Source: Atopobium minutum (GTDB lineage Bacteria; Actinomycetota; Coriobacteriia; Coriobacteriales; Atopobiaceae). From it: a stretch of 64,000 bases of DNA. Of this stretch, positions 45,600-53,984 are shown piece after piece; position 1 is the first letter of the stretch, and each line of letters begins with the position of its first letter. The notes beneath the pieces were generated by a model. The model saw only the letters and a program-made list of their open reading frames with translations, was not told the origin of the DNA and did no database searches. Made by a program: the position numbers and the translations under genes. Where the stretch lies: NCBI GenBank assembly GCA_900105895.1, contig FNSH01000001.1:868001-932000 (forward strand), given 5' to 3'.

Positions 45600-46118
45600 C
45601 TACTTGCTAAAGTTCTGCCAAAATTCTGACCAAGCATCTGCTTCTTGACTTTGATCAATATACAAGAAGCTTTCCTCATCATAAAAATCTAAAGACATAA
45701 GATCATCGAGCGTTTTGGGCAGCGATAGATTAAAGAATTCTTTTTTGAAAGCGCTGCCATATTGCAGATAATACTGACCGGTCATGGCAACATAGTTGGT
45801 TTTCTTTACTGATTGGGGTGTATAACTTATTGGCTCTCCGGCCTCAGAAAGATCTGGACTCACTGCTAAAAGTACCAACTTAGTGTCTGAAGTACGAAAA
45901 CCCAAAATAAAGTTTTGATACTCATACGAAAGCGTGCGTCCAAAGCCAAAATTTGCTCCACGTATATCTTCCGAGAAGCCATAAGCTATCTGATAGCTGG
46001 ATCCCTCCTCAACCCATATGTCAAAAAGAGCGCGCATACGAGCTTTGGTGTCGTCACTTTTTGCTTGGTCTACCTCAACGGGTTTTCTGAAAGATTTAAA
46101 TGCATCAAAAAGTCCCAT
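45600..46118 (-). CDS. Unknown protein (172 aa)
   Basis: ATG at 46118 with GGAGG 5 bases before it. Soluble, with a charged N-terminal 30 residues and a beta-rich core (SYQIAYGFSEDIRGANFGFG, YEYQNFILGFRTSDTKLVL). It ends DEESFLYIDQSQEADAWSEFW. No family recognised. It may form a pair with the small membrane protein encoded immediately downstream. Confidence 0.7.
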   Translation of the reverse strand: MGLFDAFKSFRKPVEVDQAKSDDTKARMRALFDIWVEEGSSYQIAYGFSEDIRGANFGFGRTLSYEYQNFILGFRTSDTKLVLLAVSPDLSEAGEPISYTPQSVKKTNYVAMTGQYYLQYGSAFKKEFFNLSLPKTLDDLMSLDFYDEESFLYIDQSQEADAWSEFWQNFSK

Positions 46119-46160
46119 GTCCGCCTCCTTATAACAAGTAACAGCTTGTTACGTCAGCTT

Positions 46161-46191
46161 TGTATACGCTGTATACCAGCCGTATACCAGC
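46161..46191. repeat. Tandem short repeats of GTATACCAGC
   Basis: GTATACCAGC at 46171-46180 and 46182-46191, preceded by a related GTATACGCT at about 46162-46170. They lie just upstream of the 172-aa gene, between it and the end of the mgtA remnant, so an operator role is conceivable. Confidence 0.35.
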
Positions 46192-46198
46192 TAAAACG

Positions 46199-48863
46199 TT
46201 ATATGGCACACAGTATAGCCAATATTACAATAAGCGTCCAAAATGACGCACATAGAGCTTTTTTACCAGCAGCACACGCCAGTCGGCCATACTCTGGATA
46301 AAGGGCATGCGCTCCGTGCGCACAAGGTATATAAAGAGCACCTGGGTAAACATGGACTCAACAAACCAGCAGGCCTGGAAGGTACCTACAAAACTTGCCA
46401 TGGCTGTAGGATTTCCTACAAGAGTGGACCAGCTGCCACCACAAACAGCGGGGCAAATCCAGAAGAAGAGTACCGCAAAGGTCACAACATCAAAAACCGA
46501 GCTCGTAGGTCCAATCCAGTGCATGAAGCTCGCAATAGAACCAGACCTCCATGTTTGAGGCACCCTCAGCTCTTGCGCATCAACCCTATCCCAGGGGATG
46601 ACAGCGCAGGCACAGTCATAGATGAAGTTAAGAAGTAGCAACTGAACAGCGGTCATGGGCAAAAATGGCAAAAACACGCTGGCAACCAAAACCGAGAAGA
46701 TATTGCCAAAATTGGAGCTTGCCGTCATCTTTACGTACTTATTCATGTTAAAGAAGGTACGACGACCTCTACAATGCCACGCTCAAGAACGCCTAAGTCC
46801 TTCTCGAGAAGAATAATATCTGCTGATTCCTTGGCAACATCGGCCCCAGAGTCAACCGAGATGCCACAGTCACTCGCGGTCATAGCAGCGGCATCATTCA
46901 CACCATCGCCCATGAAACCAACCACATGGCCACGCGCACGCAGAGCACGCACCACACGAACCTTTTGATCGGGAGAAAGCTTGGCAAAGATAGTGACCTG
47001 CTCTACCTTATCCGCAAGCTCCTCATCGGACAGCTGTGCCACAGCAACACCATCGAGCGTTTGTTCCACTTGAAGGCCAATGCTCTCACACACCGTGCAA
47101 GCAACCCGCAGTGAATCTCCCGTAAGCACCTTGGTTGCCACGCCATGCTCATGCAGAGAGCGCAGGGCCTGAGCAGCACTTTTCTTTGGTGGATCGAGAA
47201 ACGCAAGGTAACCTATGAGCGTCATGCCTTGCTCGTCCTTGCCGGAAAGCACGCCAACTTCAGCTGGATCTACCTTGCGAGCAACACCCAACATGCGCAT
47301 GCCTTTATCGGCAAGACCATAGGCAACGGAAAGAACTTTTTCACGCATATCACTGCCAAGCGGCAACACCTGGCCGTCATATTCCACCTCCGTGCAAACC
47401 TGAAGCACCTCTTCAAGAGCACCTTTGGTGACCATATGCCGACGCCCATCATCATGCTCAACCACCACACTCACGCGACGGCGCTCAAAATCAAAGGGGA
47501 CCTCGTCCACAAGGTGCCAGCGTGCAGAAAGCTCTTCTACATTAACGCCGGCAGTACCCTGGTTTGTCTCTTCGGCTGCACGAGAGATAATGGCCGAGTC
47601 AATAAGATTGCGGACACCTGTCTCAAAAAAGCTGTTGAGAAACGCATAACGCAGCACGCGCGGATCCTCGTTGCCCATGAGGTCAAGGTGGTACTCAAGT
47701 ACTACCTGGTCCTCGGTAAGGGTGCCGGTCTTGTCGGTGCGAAGTACATCCATGGCGCCAAGATCCTGAATGGCGTCAAGGTGCTTGACTATGACGCGGT
47801 CGTGAGAAAGATCTACTGCCCCTTTTGCAAGACAAGTGGTCACGATCATGGGCAACATCTCAGGCGTAAGTCCAACAGCAACCGAAAGCGAGAAAAACAG
47901 CGCAGAAAGCCAGTCGCCCTTTGTAAACCCGTTAATCACAAGCACCAGTGGAGCCATTACCAGCATGACCCGCAAAAGAAGCTTGCTCACCGAGCTAATA
48001 CCCTCATCGTAAGCGGTCTTACCGCGCGTGGCACCTAGGCTTGTGGCCATGCCGCCAAACATGGTGTTAGCACCCGTAGCTGCTACTACAGCCACGCCGC
48101 TTCCCGAAATTACCGTAGAACCCATAAGCACGATATTGCCAAAATCACTTACGGCGCGCTTATCGCCAGTTTTGGGAAGAGCACAGGGTGCAGCAGTGCG
48201 CTCAACAGGAGGGCTCTCCCCCGTAAGGGACGACATGCCCAAAAAGAGATCGCGTGCCTGGACAAGGCGTGCGTCGGCAGGCACTATATCACCAGCGGCC
48301 GGGTGAATAATGTCACCCACAACTACGTCAGTCAGCGGTATTTCCACACGACCCATATCCTCGCGCTCTACGTTACAGGTGGTCTGGATGGTTTTTGCGA
48401 GTGCAGCGGCAGCGTCATCACTCTTGCCCTCTTGGACAAAACGAAGCGTGCCCGACACAAGAATCATTGCAAAGATGATAAAGAAGGTCGAAGGATCACG
48501 ATCGGCAGGGCTGGCGAGAAGAACGTCGGTAACCAATGACACCACAGCAAGCAAAAAGAGAATCCCAGTAAAGGGGTCCGCAAATGCCTTAAGAAAGCGC
48601 AGTGGCACAGGATCGCGGTGTGCATGGGCTACCTCATTGGAACCCCAAGCAGCACGAGACAGCTCTACTTCGCTGGCAGAAAGTCCTTTGCGCTTAGTAT
48701 TAAGTTCGTCAAAGACCTCGTTTGTATCAAGGGTAGATACGTTACGCAGCCACTCAAGCTGGAATGCCTTACGAGTATCTTTTTTATAGGTTCTGGGAGC
48801 GCTATGAGTGAACAATCCCTTTGTAGCAATCCTAGCCAGAACTGTATTGGTGAGCGTCTTCAT
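46199..48863 (-). pseudogene. mgtA: P-type Mg2+-transporting ATPase (MgtA/MgtB type), frameshifted near the C-terminus
   Basis: ATG at 48863 with GGAGGTGG upstream. The first frame (to 46743) has the phosphorylation motif DKTGTLT, SSLTGESPPVE, MGDGVNDAAAM and the soluble domains. It then loses frame at GAGGTCG (plus 46764-46769). Inserting one G restores EGRRTFFNMNKYVKMTASSNFGN and the remaining transmembrane region in the 46225-46746 frame, a strongly conserved junction in this family. The last residues also deviate after WRVLLVKK at a run of six A; one more A would give a hydrophobic end closing at 46199. As written, the protein lacks the C-terminal membrane helices and would not transport. 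It takes up Mg2+ under limitation. The upstream attenuator supports recent function. Confidence 0.85.
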
Positions 48864-48900
48864 GAGCCACCTCCGATCCGGGGGATGCCTGCGGAAATGC

Positions 48901-48945
48901 TTAATTGCACATCATGACCGCAAGAACCGGCAGCAAGAGTGGCAT
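48901..48945 (-). CDS. Possible 14-residue hydrophobic peptide between attenuator and mgtA
   Basis: ATG at 48945 to TAA at 48901-48903 encodes MPLLLPVLAVMMCN. There is no clear ribosome site, so translation is doubtful. It is noted because tiny membrane peptides accompany mgtA in some bacteria. Confidence 0.2.
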   Translation of the reverse strand: MPLLLPVLAVMMCN

Positions 48946-48954
48946 GGCATAGAT

Positions 48955-48995
48955 AAAAACAGACAGCACTCACACACTACCGGCGGTGTCTGTCT
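48955..48995 (-). terminator. Terminator inside the mgtA leader (attenuator)
   Basis: On the minus strand AGACAG.CAC (48995-48986) pairs with GTGCTGTCT (48969-48961), with one bulged A, and GTTTTTAT follows. The 5' arm is within the last codons of the leader ORF and the leader stop is in the loop, so a ribosome completing the leader would block the stem. It lies about 90 bases before mgtA. Confidence 0.7.
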
Positions 48996-49060
48996 CCCCT
49001 TTTGGCAGGCACCAATCCTTTTAAGCTTGTGTTTTCTCGAACATGACTACCATCGCTCAT
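48977..49060 (-). CDS. mgtA leader peptide (27 aa)
   Basis: ATG at 49060 preceded by AAGGAGGTG, stopping at 48977-48979. The peptide starts MSDGSHVREN and ends AKRGDRHRR, Arg-rich at its C-terminus. Its last codons and stop overlap the terminator hairpin at 48955-48995. It has a much better ribosome site than any other frame here. I infer an attenuation role: coupling of leader translation to mgtA transcription, as known for mgtA in Salmonella (different peptide and RNA). Confidence 0.6.
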   Translation of the reverse strand: MSDGSHVRENTSLKGLVPAKRGDRHRR

Positions 49061-49261
49061 GGTTGGCACCTCCTTAGCATCAAGGGTTCCCGCCCTATGC
49101 ATATGACTGTGGTTCATCTCATGAAGCCACACAACGTTTCATGCGTCAGTCTGAGATATATCACATGATATGTCAACCTATAAGGTATCACTTTGTGCTA
49201 GCTCTGTAAATCTTACTTAGATGTATCTGATATATTGCTGTATATGCCGTATGAACTGCAG

Positions 49262-49295
49262 TAAAAGAAAAGCCGGAAGGTAAAACCTCCCGGCT
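49262..49295 (-). terminator. Terminator after tRNA-Ala
   Basis: AGCCGG.AGG/CCT.CCGGCT at 49271-49280 and 49286-49295 with a TTTTCTTTT tail on the minus strand, directly after the tRNA-Ala 3' end. Confidence 0.85.
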
Positions 49296-49304
49296 GCATA
49301 TTCT

Positions 49305-49380
49305 TGGTGGAGCCTAGGGGGATCGAACCCCTGACCTCAGGCTTGCAAAGCCCGCGCTCTCCCAGCTGAGCTAAGGCCCC
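49305..49380 (-). tRNA. tRNA-Ala (anticodon TGC)
   Basis: Minus strand: acceptor GGGGCCT/AGGCTCC (6 of 7 pairs are Watson-Crick, one weak), D arm TAGCTCAGCTGGGAGAGC, anticodon loop TTTGCAA (TGC), T arm GGTTCGATCC, encoded CCA; 76 nt. It is downstream of tRNA-Ile, 58 bp apart, same strand. Confidence 0.95.
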
Positions 49381-49438
49381 GGCGATAATCACCTTAGCGG
49401 CGACTCGGCTAGCGCTAAGGTGACTATTGACGAAGTGT

Positions 49439-49515
49439 TGGTGGGCCCGACAAGGTTCGAACTTGTGACCTCCCGGTTATCAGCCGGACGCTCTGACCAA
49501 CTGAGCTACGGGCCC
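49439..49515 (-). tRNA. tRNA-Ile (anticodon GAT)
   Basis: Minus strand: acceptor GGGCCCG/CGGGCCC, D arm TAGCTCAGTTGGTCAGAGC, anticodon loop CTGATAA (GAT), T arm AGTTCGAACC, encoded CCA; 77 nt. Adjacent to tRNA-Ala. Confidence 0.96.
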
Positions 49516-49641
49516 AACGCAAGAAAACATAATACGTCAGTAAATTTAAAAGGTCAACATATTTTTTGTATTCTTACAATGTTTTTGGGTAACATAGCTA
49601 GCACATATCTTTGAGCAAAAAGTAAGAATCGAGGTGAAGAC

Positions 49642-50151
49642 ATGAGCATGGTTCGTATGGACATTGAATCTATTGTTGTTGGCAACGGACCGGCTACTTC
49701 GCTCATTACCCTTCGCCCTCGTCATAGTTCAAGTCCTTATGCCCAAACGCAGCTTCCCATCCGTATTGGCATGACAGAAGCAAGTGCTATTGGCATGGGT
49801 GTGGATAATATCCCTCACCAGCGCCCTCTCACTCATGATTTACTTCAAGCTGTTATCACCCAGCTTGGTGCTACGGTTACCAGTGTTACCATTTCTAAAG
49901 TTGAAGGGCCTACCTTCTTTGCTTCGGTACATTTGCTTACCGCAAACAAAGAGCGTAAGGCTATTGATTGCCGTCCTTCGGATGCCGTTGCGCTCGCTGT
50001 GCGCACCAAAGCACCCATCTTTGCAGAATCTGACGTACTTATGACAGCATCATATCCTGACTTTAAAACGATTAAGAAAGATGAGCAAGAAAAAGAGCTC
50101 GCTGAGTTTCATAGCTTTATTGAAGGGCTTTCTCCAGAGGATTTCTCGTAA
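49642..50151 (+). CDS. Bifunctional nuclease (BFN/DUF151) domain protein
   Basis: 169 aa. PIRIGMTEASAIGMGVDNIP, QRPLTHDLLQAVITQLGATV and the conserved AIDCRPSDAVALAVRTKAPI are the BFN domain. The C-terminal about 35 residues are charged. Domain members include plant nucleases; bacterial copies are of uncertain activity. A GAGGTGAAGAC ribosome site precedes the ATG at 49642. Confidence 0.9.
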   Translation: MSMVRMDIESIVVGNGPATSLITLRPRHSSSPYAQTQLPIRIGMTEASAIGMGVDNIPHQRPLTHDLLQAVITQLGATVTSVTISKVEGPTFFASVHLLTANKERKAIDCRPSDAVALAVRTKAPIFAESDVLMTASYPDFKTIKKDEQEKELAEFHSFIEGLSPEDFS

Positions 50152-50205
50152 GTCCTCTTTGTCTTTTAATCCTCTTGTATCATAAGCAAGTGGCCATATG
50201 CCAAC

Positions 50206-51024
50206 TTACTGCTGTGCTATAGCTTCACCGGTATAGTAATTAAGTTCATAGCCTTTTGCGGCGTTATAGACCTCTACTTCTTCGTCGATAAACCCATCGG
50301 AAGTCTTTACATCCACAATGACTGAGCGACAGATCCGCTCATCCCCTTCATAAATAGGGGTTGCCACAAACTGAACGGTACCAGAGGGATGTGCCTTAAG
50401 CCAGTTCCTTACTGCTGTTTCCACCAAGGCCATTCCGCCCTGGCCATCATTAGCTCCCACATTTTGCATGCGCGTGCCGGTAACTAGGTTTTCTACAGTC
50501 TCTTTACCACCTAAAGACTTTGCCAAAAGATGGCTTCTATTCCAAAGGCGCCCTCTATAAAACGAGCCGTTATACAGCTCAATTTGAACCTCAGGGTTCT
50601 TGCGAGGCCAACCAGAAGGATTGGACATTTGTTCGCGCTCGCGCGCCATACCACCTTCCATCATTTGATACGTAATACAAGCATGAACCTCAAGCGTACG
50701 ACCTAAGCTATCAAGACCGGCATATAAAACTTGCCCGCTCTCCACGACCTGATCTATACGAGAAGGACCAACAAGGCGAACATAGTTAGGGCTTTCCTGC
50801 TCGTCCCAGCTGGTATATCCCTGCTGTCTTGCTTGACTACCTGACGCTGAGCTTACTGTACGAACCTGCTGAGACTGCAGTGGCAAAAAGTGAGAAGCTG
50901 CACTTACCAGCTGGCTAAAACCATTTTGTGCAAAGGACGGGAACAGCGTACTGATAATAAGCACACCCGCAATAAGGCCTGTGGTTGTACGGTTTCTCTT
51001 AGATAAAAACTTCCTCCGCACCAT
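50206..51024 (-). CDS. Secreted DNA/RNA non-specific endonuclease (EndA-type)
   Basis: 272 aa with an uncleaved signal anchor or signal peptide (TTGLIAGVLIISTLFPSFAQ). The nuclease signature is LWNRSHLLAKSLGG with N-R-S-H replacing the classical DRGH, preceded by YNGSFYRGR and followed by NLVTGTRMQNVGAND. Members include EndA of Streptococcus, used in DNA uptake or extracellular DNA degradation. It is alone, between the BFN gene and gyrA, on the minus strand. Confidence 0.9.
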   Translation of the reverse strand: MVRRKFLSKRNRTTTGLIAGVLIISTLFPSFAQNGFSQLVSAASHFLPLQSQQVRTVSSASGSQARQQGYTSWDEQESPNYVRLVGPSRIDQVVESGQVLYAGLDSLGRTLEVHACITYQMMEGGMAREREQMSNPSGWPRKNPEVQIELYNGSFYRGRLWNRSHLLAKSLGGKETVENLVTGTRMQNVGANDGQGGMALVETAVRNWLKAHPSGTVQFVATPIYEGDERICRSVIVDVKTSDGFIDEEVEVYNAAKGYELNYYTGEAIAQQ

Positions 51025-51082
51025 GAAGCTCCCATCACACTACAGTGCATCAGATATACGACTGCCAACTATAGATAAAGCA

Positions 51083-51118
51083 CAAAAAGGCGCAACTCAT
51101 CATACTGAATTGCGCCTT
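51083..51118 (-). terminator. Terminator after gyrA
   Basis: AAGGCGCAA/TTGCGCCTT at 51087-51095 and 51110-51118 with TTTTTG following on the minus strand. It lies 17 bp past the gyrA stop. Confidence 0.85.
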
Positions 51119-51134
51119 AGATATCCTCTAACGA

Positions 51135-53963
51135 TTACTCTTCATCATCTAAGTCAGGAGCGATCTGCTCTTCTTCACCAATGTCTATTGGTGCTTCTTC
51201 ACTCGTGCTTTTCTCGCCAGCGGCAAGCAGATCAAACGAAGTCTGATTCTCATCAACTTTCTTTGCAGTCGCCTTTTTGGCAATCATACGAGCAACTGCG
51301 GTAACTCGGTCAGACTCAGAGACGTTCATGACCTTTACGCCTTGAGTAGAACGACCAAGCTTGCTGATGTCACTGACCTTTACCCTAATCAGGATGCCCT
51401 CTTCGGACACAATAACCAGCTCATGTTGGGGGCCAACAACCTTCATACCAGCAAGTTCGCCTTTACGAGCAGTCATTTGGATGGTAAAGACTCCCTGGCC
51501 ACCACGGTTATGAACGGGATAGTCAGCAATGGGCGTGCGCTTACCATAGCCCTTCTCGGTAATAACAAACAGGTCTCCCTGGCCGTTAGAGATCTCCATA
51601 CCCAAAACCTTGGCAGTACCCTTAAGGGTAATACCACGAACACCAGAGGTATCGCGGCCCATTGCGCGGATTTGATCCTCTTCAAAAACAATTGCCTTGC
51701 CGTCTGTGGAAACCAAAATGACCTTGAATCCTGGTTTAACACGGCGCACGTCAATCAACTCGTCGCCATTTTTGAGATTGATAGCAATAATGCCGTCATG
51801 GCGAGTACGGTCATAGGCACTCATGGCTGTCTTTTTAATCATGCCGTTGCTGGTAGCAAACATGAGGTACTCGTCGGCAGGAAAATCACGGGTAGTGATA
51901 ACCGCCTTGAGATGCTCTCCTTCTGCCAGCGGCAACACGTTGACAAGAGCAGAACCGCGAGAAGCACGCGAACCAACAGGTAGTTCGTGGACTTTCTTAC
52001 GATATACCTTTCCAAGATTGGTAAAGAACAACACATAATCATGGGTGGAAGACACAAAGAGATGCTCGACAAAATCATCTTCCTTAAGCGAGAGGCCAGA
52101 AACTCCCTTGCCACCACGTTTTTGTGAACGATAGGTAGCAACAGGAAGACGCTTTACATAACCAGTGCGCGTTACGGTAACCACCATATCTTCTTCGGCG
52201 ATAAGGTCTTCAACATCCAGGTCAATGGCTTCTTGCGCAGAAATCTTGGTGCGACGATCGTCACCATATTTAGCAACAATTTCCGCTAACTCCTCCTTGA
52301 TAACCCCAAGGATTTTGTCCTCATGGGCAAGAAGATCCTCGTAGTAGGCAATCTGCTTATGTAGCTCTGCAATCTGAGTAGCAAGCTCATCACGAGCTAG
52401 GCCGGTAAGGCGGCGTAGGCGCATCTGAAGAATTGCTTCACCTTGAATGTCATCAATACCAAAGCGCTCATTCATACGTGCCTTAGCCTCGGCATCGTCA
52501 TGCGAAGAGCGAATAATATGCACAATTTCGTCGATATTATCGACAGCAATAAGCAGACCTTCAAGAATATGAACACGTTTGCGTGCTTTATCCAGGCGAT
52601 ACGTAGTACGACGTGTGACGACATCAATCTGATGCTGAATGTAGTAGTGCAGCATTTCGCGCAAAGAAAGGGTGCGAGGAACGCCGTCTACCAGCGCAAT
52701 GTCGATAACACCAAAGTTAGCCTGAAGTTGTGTACGCTTGTACAGGTTGTTGAGCACAACCTGAGGAACCGTACCTTGCTTTAGATCAAGTACAATGCGC
52801 ATGCCCTTACGGTTGGACTCATCGCGCATATCGCTGATGCCATCGATTTTTTTCTCGTTAACCGCTTGCGCAATTTTTTCCTGGAGAAGACCCTTATTTA
52901 CCTGGTAGGGAATCTCTGTAATAACCAAACGCTGGCGGGACCCCTTGTTGATGTTCTCCACATGCACTTTGGAGCGAATAGTAATGGAGCCGCGGCCCGT
53001 TTCATACGCATCACGGATGCCCTCGGTACCCATGATAATGCCACCGGTTGGGAAGTCGGGACCAGGCAACACGGTCATAAGCTCGTCAAGCGTTACCTCG
53101 GGATTGTCGATCATCATGTTGATGGCAGCAGCTACCTCACGCAGGTTGTGAGGGGGTACGTTGGTAGCCATACCAACAGCAATACCTGAAGACCCGTTTA
53201 CCAACAGGTTAGGAAAACGCGCTGGTAACACCGCGGGTTCAGAGAGAGACTCATCATAGTTTGGCTGAGAATCCACTGTGTCTTCGTTAAGGCCAGAAAG
53301 TAGCTCCATGGCACCACGGGTAAGACGGGCCTCGGTATAACGCATTGCTGCAGCGGGGTCACCGTCAATGGAACCAAAGTTACCATGACCATCCACTAAA
53401 GGAAAACGCATAGAAAAGTCTTGGGCCATACGTACCATGGACTCATAAATTGCAGAGTCGCCATGAGGGTGGTACTTACCCATAACTTCACCAACGGTCC
53501 AGGCGGACTTCTTATGGGGCTTGTTTGGAGTAATGCCTGCCTCGTTCATTGCGTACAAGATACGACGATGTACCGGTTTGAGGCCGTCGCGAACGTCAGG
53601 TAGGGCGCGGGCGACAATAACGGACATGGAGTATTCGAGGAAGGACTGTTTCATTTCCTCACTCATGTCAGTTGGTTTAATGGCGCCGCCATGGATATCT
53701 TCCAAAGAGATACGAGTACCGGCTTCATCAGAAATAGTGCGAGAAAGTCCAGCGCCTCCGCCCAGGGAGCCCTGCTGCACAGGGCTCTGAACATCTGCGA
53801 GGTCCTCATCTTCTAAATCGTCAGAGCCGTCATCAAGCTCATCGAACTCGTCTGTCTCAGGCTCGTAGTCTTCTTCCTCATCAACAAAGTCATTATCAAA
53901 CTCGTTGGTAGTATCGGCATCGTCGTCGAGGAAATCGTCGTGATTGTTTGTATCGTCTGCCAC
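51135..53963 (-). CDS. gyrA: DNA gyrase subunit A with a long acidic N-terminal extension
   Basis: 942 aa from a GTG at 53963 (AAAGG upstream). The first about 88 residues precede the usual gyrase start ([15 protein letters not shown]); 31 of the first 58 are Asp/Glu and none is Lys/Arg. After that: [17 protein letters not shown] (quinolone-resistance region, with Ser and Glu as in sensitive strains), the active-site Tyr in AMRYTEARL, and the GyrA box QKRGGKG in the beta-pinwheel. It cuts and rejoins DNA as A2B2 with GyrB. No internal start with a ribosome site was found, so the extension seems real. It ends at a strong terminator. Confidence 0.96.
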   Translation of the reverse strand: MADDTNNHDDFLDDDADTTNEFDNDFVDEEEDYEPETDEFDELDDGSDDLEDEDLADVQSPVQQGSLGGGAGLSRTISDEAGTRISLEDIHGGAIKPTDMSEEMKQSFLEYSMSVIVARALPDVRDGLKPVHRRILYAMNEAGITPNKPHKKSAWTVGEVMGKYHPHGDSAIYESMVRMAQDFSMRFPLVDGHGNFGSIDGDPAAAMRYTEARLTRGAMELLSGLNEDTVDSQPNYDESLSEPAVLPARFPNLLVNGSSGIAVGMATNVPPHNLREVAAAINMMIDNPEVTLDELMTVLPGPDFPTGGIIMGTEGIRDAYETGRGSITIRSKVHVENINKGSRQRLVITEIPYQVNKGLLQEKIAQAVNEKKIDGISDMRDESNRKGMRIVLDLKQGTVPQVVLNNLYKRTQLQANFGVIDIALVDGVPRTLSLREMLHYYIQHQIDVVTRRTTYRLDKARKRVHILEGLLIAVDNIDEIVHIIRSSHDDAEAKARMNERFGIDDIQGEAILQMRLRRLTGLARDELATQIAELHKQIAYYEDLLAHEDKILGVIKEELAEIVAKYGDDRRTKISAQEAIDLDVEDLIAEEDMVVTVTRTGYVKRLPVATYRSQKRGGKGVSGLSLKEDDFVEHLFVSSTHDYVLFFTNLGKVYRKKVHELPVGSRASRGSALVNVLPLAEGEHLKAVITTRDFPADEYLMFATSNGMIKKTAMSAYDRTRHDGIIAINLKNGDELIDVRRVKPGFKVILVSTDGKAIVFEEDQIRAMGRDTSGVRGITLKGTAKVLGMEISNGQGDLFVITEKGYGKRTPIADYPVHNRGGQGVFTIQMTARKGELAGMKVVGPQHELVIVSEEGILIRVKVSDISKLGRSTQGVKVMNVSESDRVTAVARMIAKKATAKKVDENQTSFDLLAAGEKSTSEEAPIDIGEEEQIAPDLDDEE

Positions 53964-53984
53964 GATATACCTTTCTTAGATGTC

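Larger units (their letters stand above)
48864..49304. promoter_or_regulatory. mgtA 5' region (leader, attenuator, upstream hairpin, promoter-like -35)
   Basis: 441 bp without a long gene. It contains the leader ORF (48977-49060), the attenuator (48955-48995), and a 10-bp hairpin TGTGGTTCAT/ATGAA.CCACA at 49108-49117/49121-49131. A TTGACA-like -35 lies at 49171-49176 (minus strand), but the matching -10 is weak. I do not see the conserved core of the M-box riboswitch. Confidence 0.55.

Noticed and set aside
47145-48038. 297-codon plus-strand ORF opposite mgtA
   Set aside because: Antisense shadow of the ATPase gene; no motif or ribosome site.
48864-49304. M-box (Mg2+) riboswitch upstream of mgtA
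   Set aside because: The conserved M-box core segments were not found; leader ORF plus terminator explains the region better.
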